DNA from: Thermoplasmata archaeon
GTDB taxonomy: Archaea; Thermoplasmatota; Thermoplasmata; Thermoplasmatales; Thermoplasmataceae
DNA length: 6,131 nucleotides
Direction: 5' to 3'
Assembly (NCBI GenBank): GCA_021835265.1
Contig: JAKBQK010000563.1
Span: 1-6,131 of the forward strand
Under the pieces are notes generated by a model. The model was not told the DNA's origin. It ran no database searches and was given only the letters and a program-made list of their open reading frames with translations. Within the stretch, counting starts at the first letter, position 1; every line of letters starts with the position of its first letter. Shown in pieces: positions 5,884 through 6,131 of this stretch. The translations under genes and the position numbers were made by a program.

Positions 5884-6131
5884 ATGAGTACCAATCTTTC
5901 GGTCACAACTGAGGATTATTTAAAATCTATATATGAATTAAATGAGTACAAGGGTTTTGCGACCCTGGCTGATATTTCGCAGATACTTGGAACAGCGAGG
6001 CAGACTGTTTACGATGAAATAAAGATACTTCTTGATAAGAACTTTGTGAAAAGGAAAGATAGGGGAAAGTATTCTCTCACTGATGGAGGTGAAAGAGAAG
6101 CCAACCTGTTTTTGAGGAAACATAGAGTTGC
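5884..6131 (+). CDS. DtxR/IdeR/MntR-family metal-dependent transcriptional repressor, N-terminal part (3' end outside window)
   Basis: The frame from ATG 5884 is open to the window edge and gives 82 residues beginning MSTNLSVTTEDYLKSIYELN. TEDYLKSIYEL is the typical first helix of DtxR-family repressors. It is followed by a winged helix-turn-helix: TLADISQILGTARQTVYDEIKILLDKNFV (about residues 27-55, recognition helix near ARQTVYDEIK), then a wing (KRKDRGKYSLTDGG, 56-69). FLRKHRV (76-82) matches the start of the metal-binding/dimerisation domain; His80 corresponds to DtxR His79, an ancillary metal ligand. The rest, including any SH3-like domain, is cut off. Such proteins bind Fe2+ or Mn2+ and repress metal uptake genes; the metal cannot be told from this part. 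Homologues (IdeR) are known in Thermoplasma. It has its own TATA-like box and may also be read through from the membrane-protein gene 46 nt upstream. Confidence 0.85.
   Translation, partial: MSTNLSVTTEDYLKSIYELNEYKGFATLADISQILGTARQTVYDEIKILLDKNFVKRKDRGKYSLTDGGEREANLFLRKHRV

Noticed and set aside
5938..6123. Minus-strand open frame near the right end
   Set aside because: The plus strand here encodes a clear DtxR-family helix-turn-helix; the minus frame is its shadow.
1..6131. CRISPR arrays, tRNA/rRNA genes, insertion sequences and toxin-antitoxin or defence modules
   Set aside because: No spaced direct repeats, transposase motifs, terminal inverted repeats or RNA-gene signatures were found on reading both strands; nearly all the sequence is accounted for by the listed genes.

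Overview
The window looks like a piece of an archaeal chromosome, most likely from the order Thermoplasmatales or a close relative (Ferroplasma/Cuniculiplasma-like). This rests on the low GC content, heavy use of AGA/AGG and ATA codons, TATA-like boxes 21-28 nt upstream of several start codons (leaderless-type promoters), a KptA with an N-terminal zinc ribbon, a short archaeal-type PRPP synthetase and a family 5 uracil-DNA glycosylase. The placement is an inference from these signs; no rRNA or other marker gene is present.

Layout. Positions 2-352 (+) hold the C-terminal end of a major facilitator transporter cut by the window edge. A short intergenic stretch follows with an 18-bp perfect palindrome (381-398) just upstream of a TATA box (409-417). 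These sit before a flavin/iron-sulfur oxidoreductase of the 2,4-dienoyl-CoA reductase/old yellow enzyme family (434-2086, +). This gene converges with a minus-strand cluster, overlapping its last gene by 12 nt. In transcription order the cluster is: uracil-DNA glycosylase UDGb (5197-4523), enoyl-CoA hydratase (4477-3743), ribose-phosphate pyrophosphokinase Prs (3677-2823) and a KptA/Tpt1-like RNA 2'-phosphotransferase (2821-2075). A 181-nt divergent promoter region (5198-5378) separates this cluster from a small two-helix membrane protein (5379-5837, +). The window ends inside a DtxR/IdeR/MntR-type metal-dependent repressor (5884 to the edge, +) that is visible only when the truncated reading frame is translated.

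How the genes may relate. The dienoyl-CoA reductase-like flavoenzyme and the enoyl-CoA hydratase both fit acyl-CoA or unsaturated-compound metabolism. Prs makes PRPP, a precursor of NAD, and the adjacent KptA family uses NAD+ to remove RNA 2'-phosphates. The prs stop codon lies inside or next to the kptA initiation region, so the two are probably translationally coupled. UDGb repairs uracil in DNA and is probably a housekeeping passenger.

The most unusual points are the palindromic operator-like site, a KptA homologue in which several normally invariant motif residues (including one of the four tetrad residues) are replaced, and a dienoyl-CoA reductase homologue whose second dinucleotide-binding domain appears eroded. 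I saw no CRISPR array, RNA gene or insertion sequence, and no clear evidence of a wholly new multigene system.
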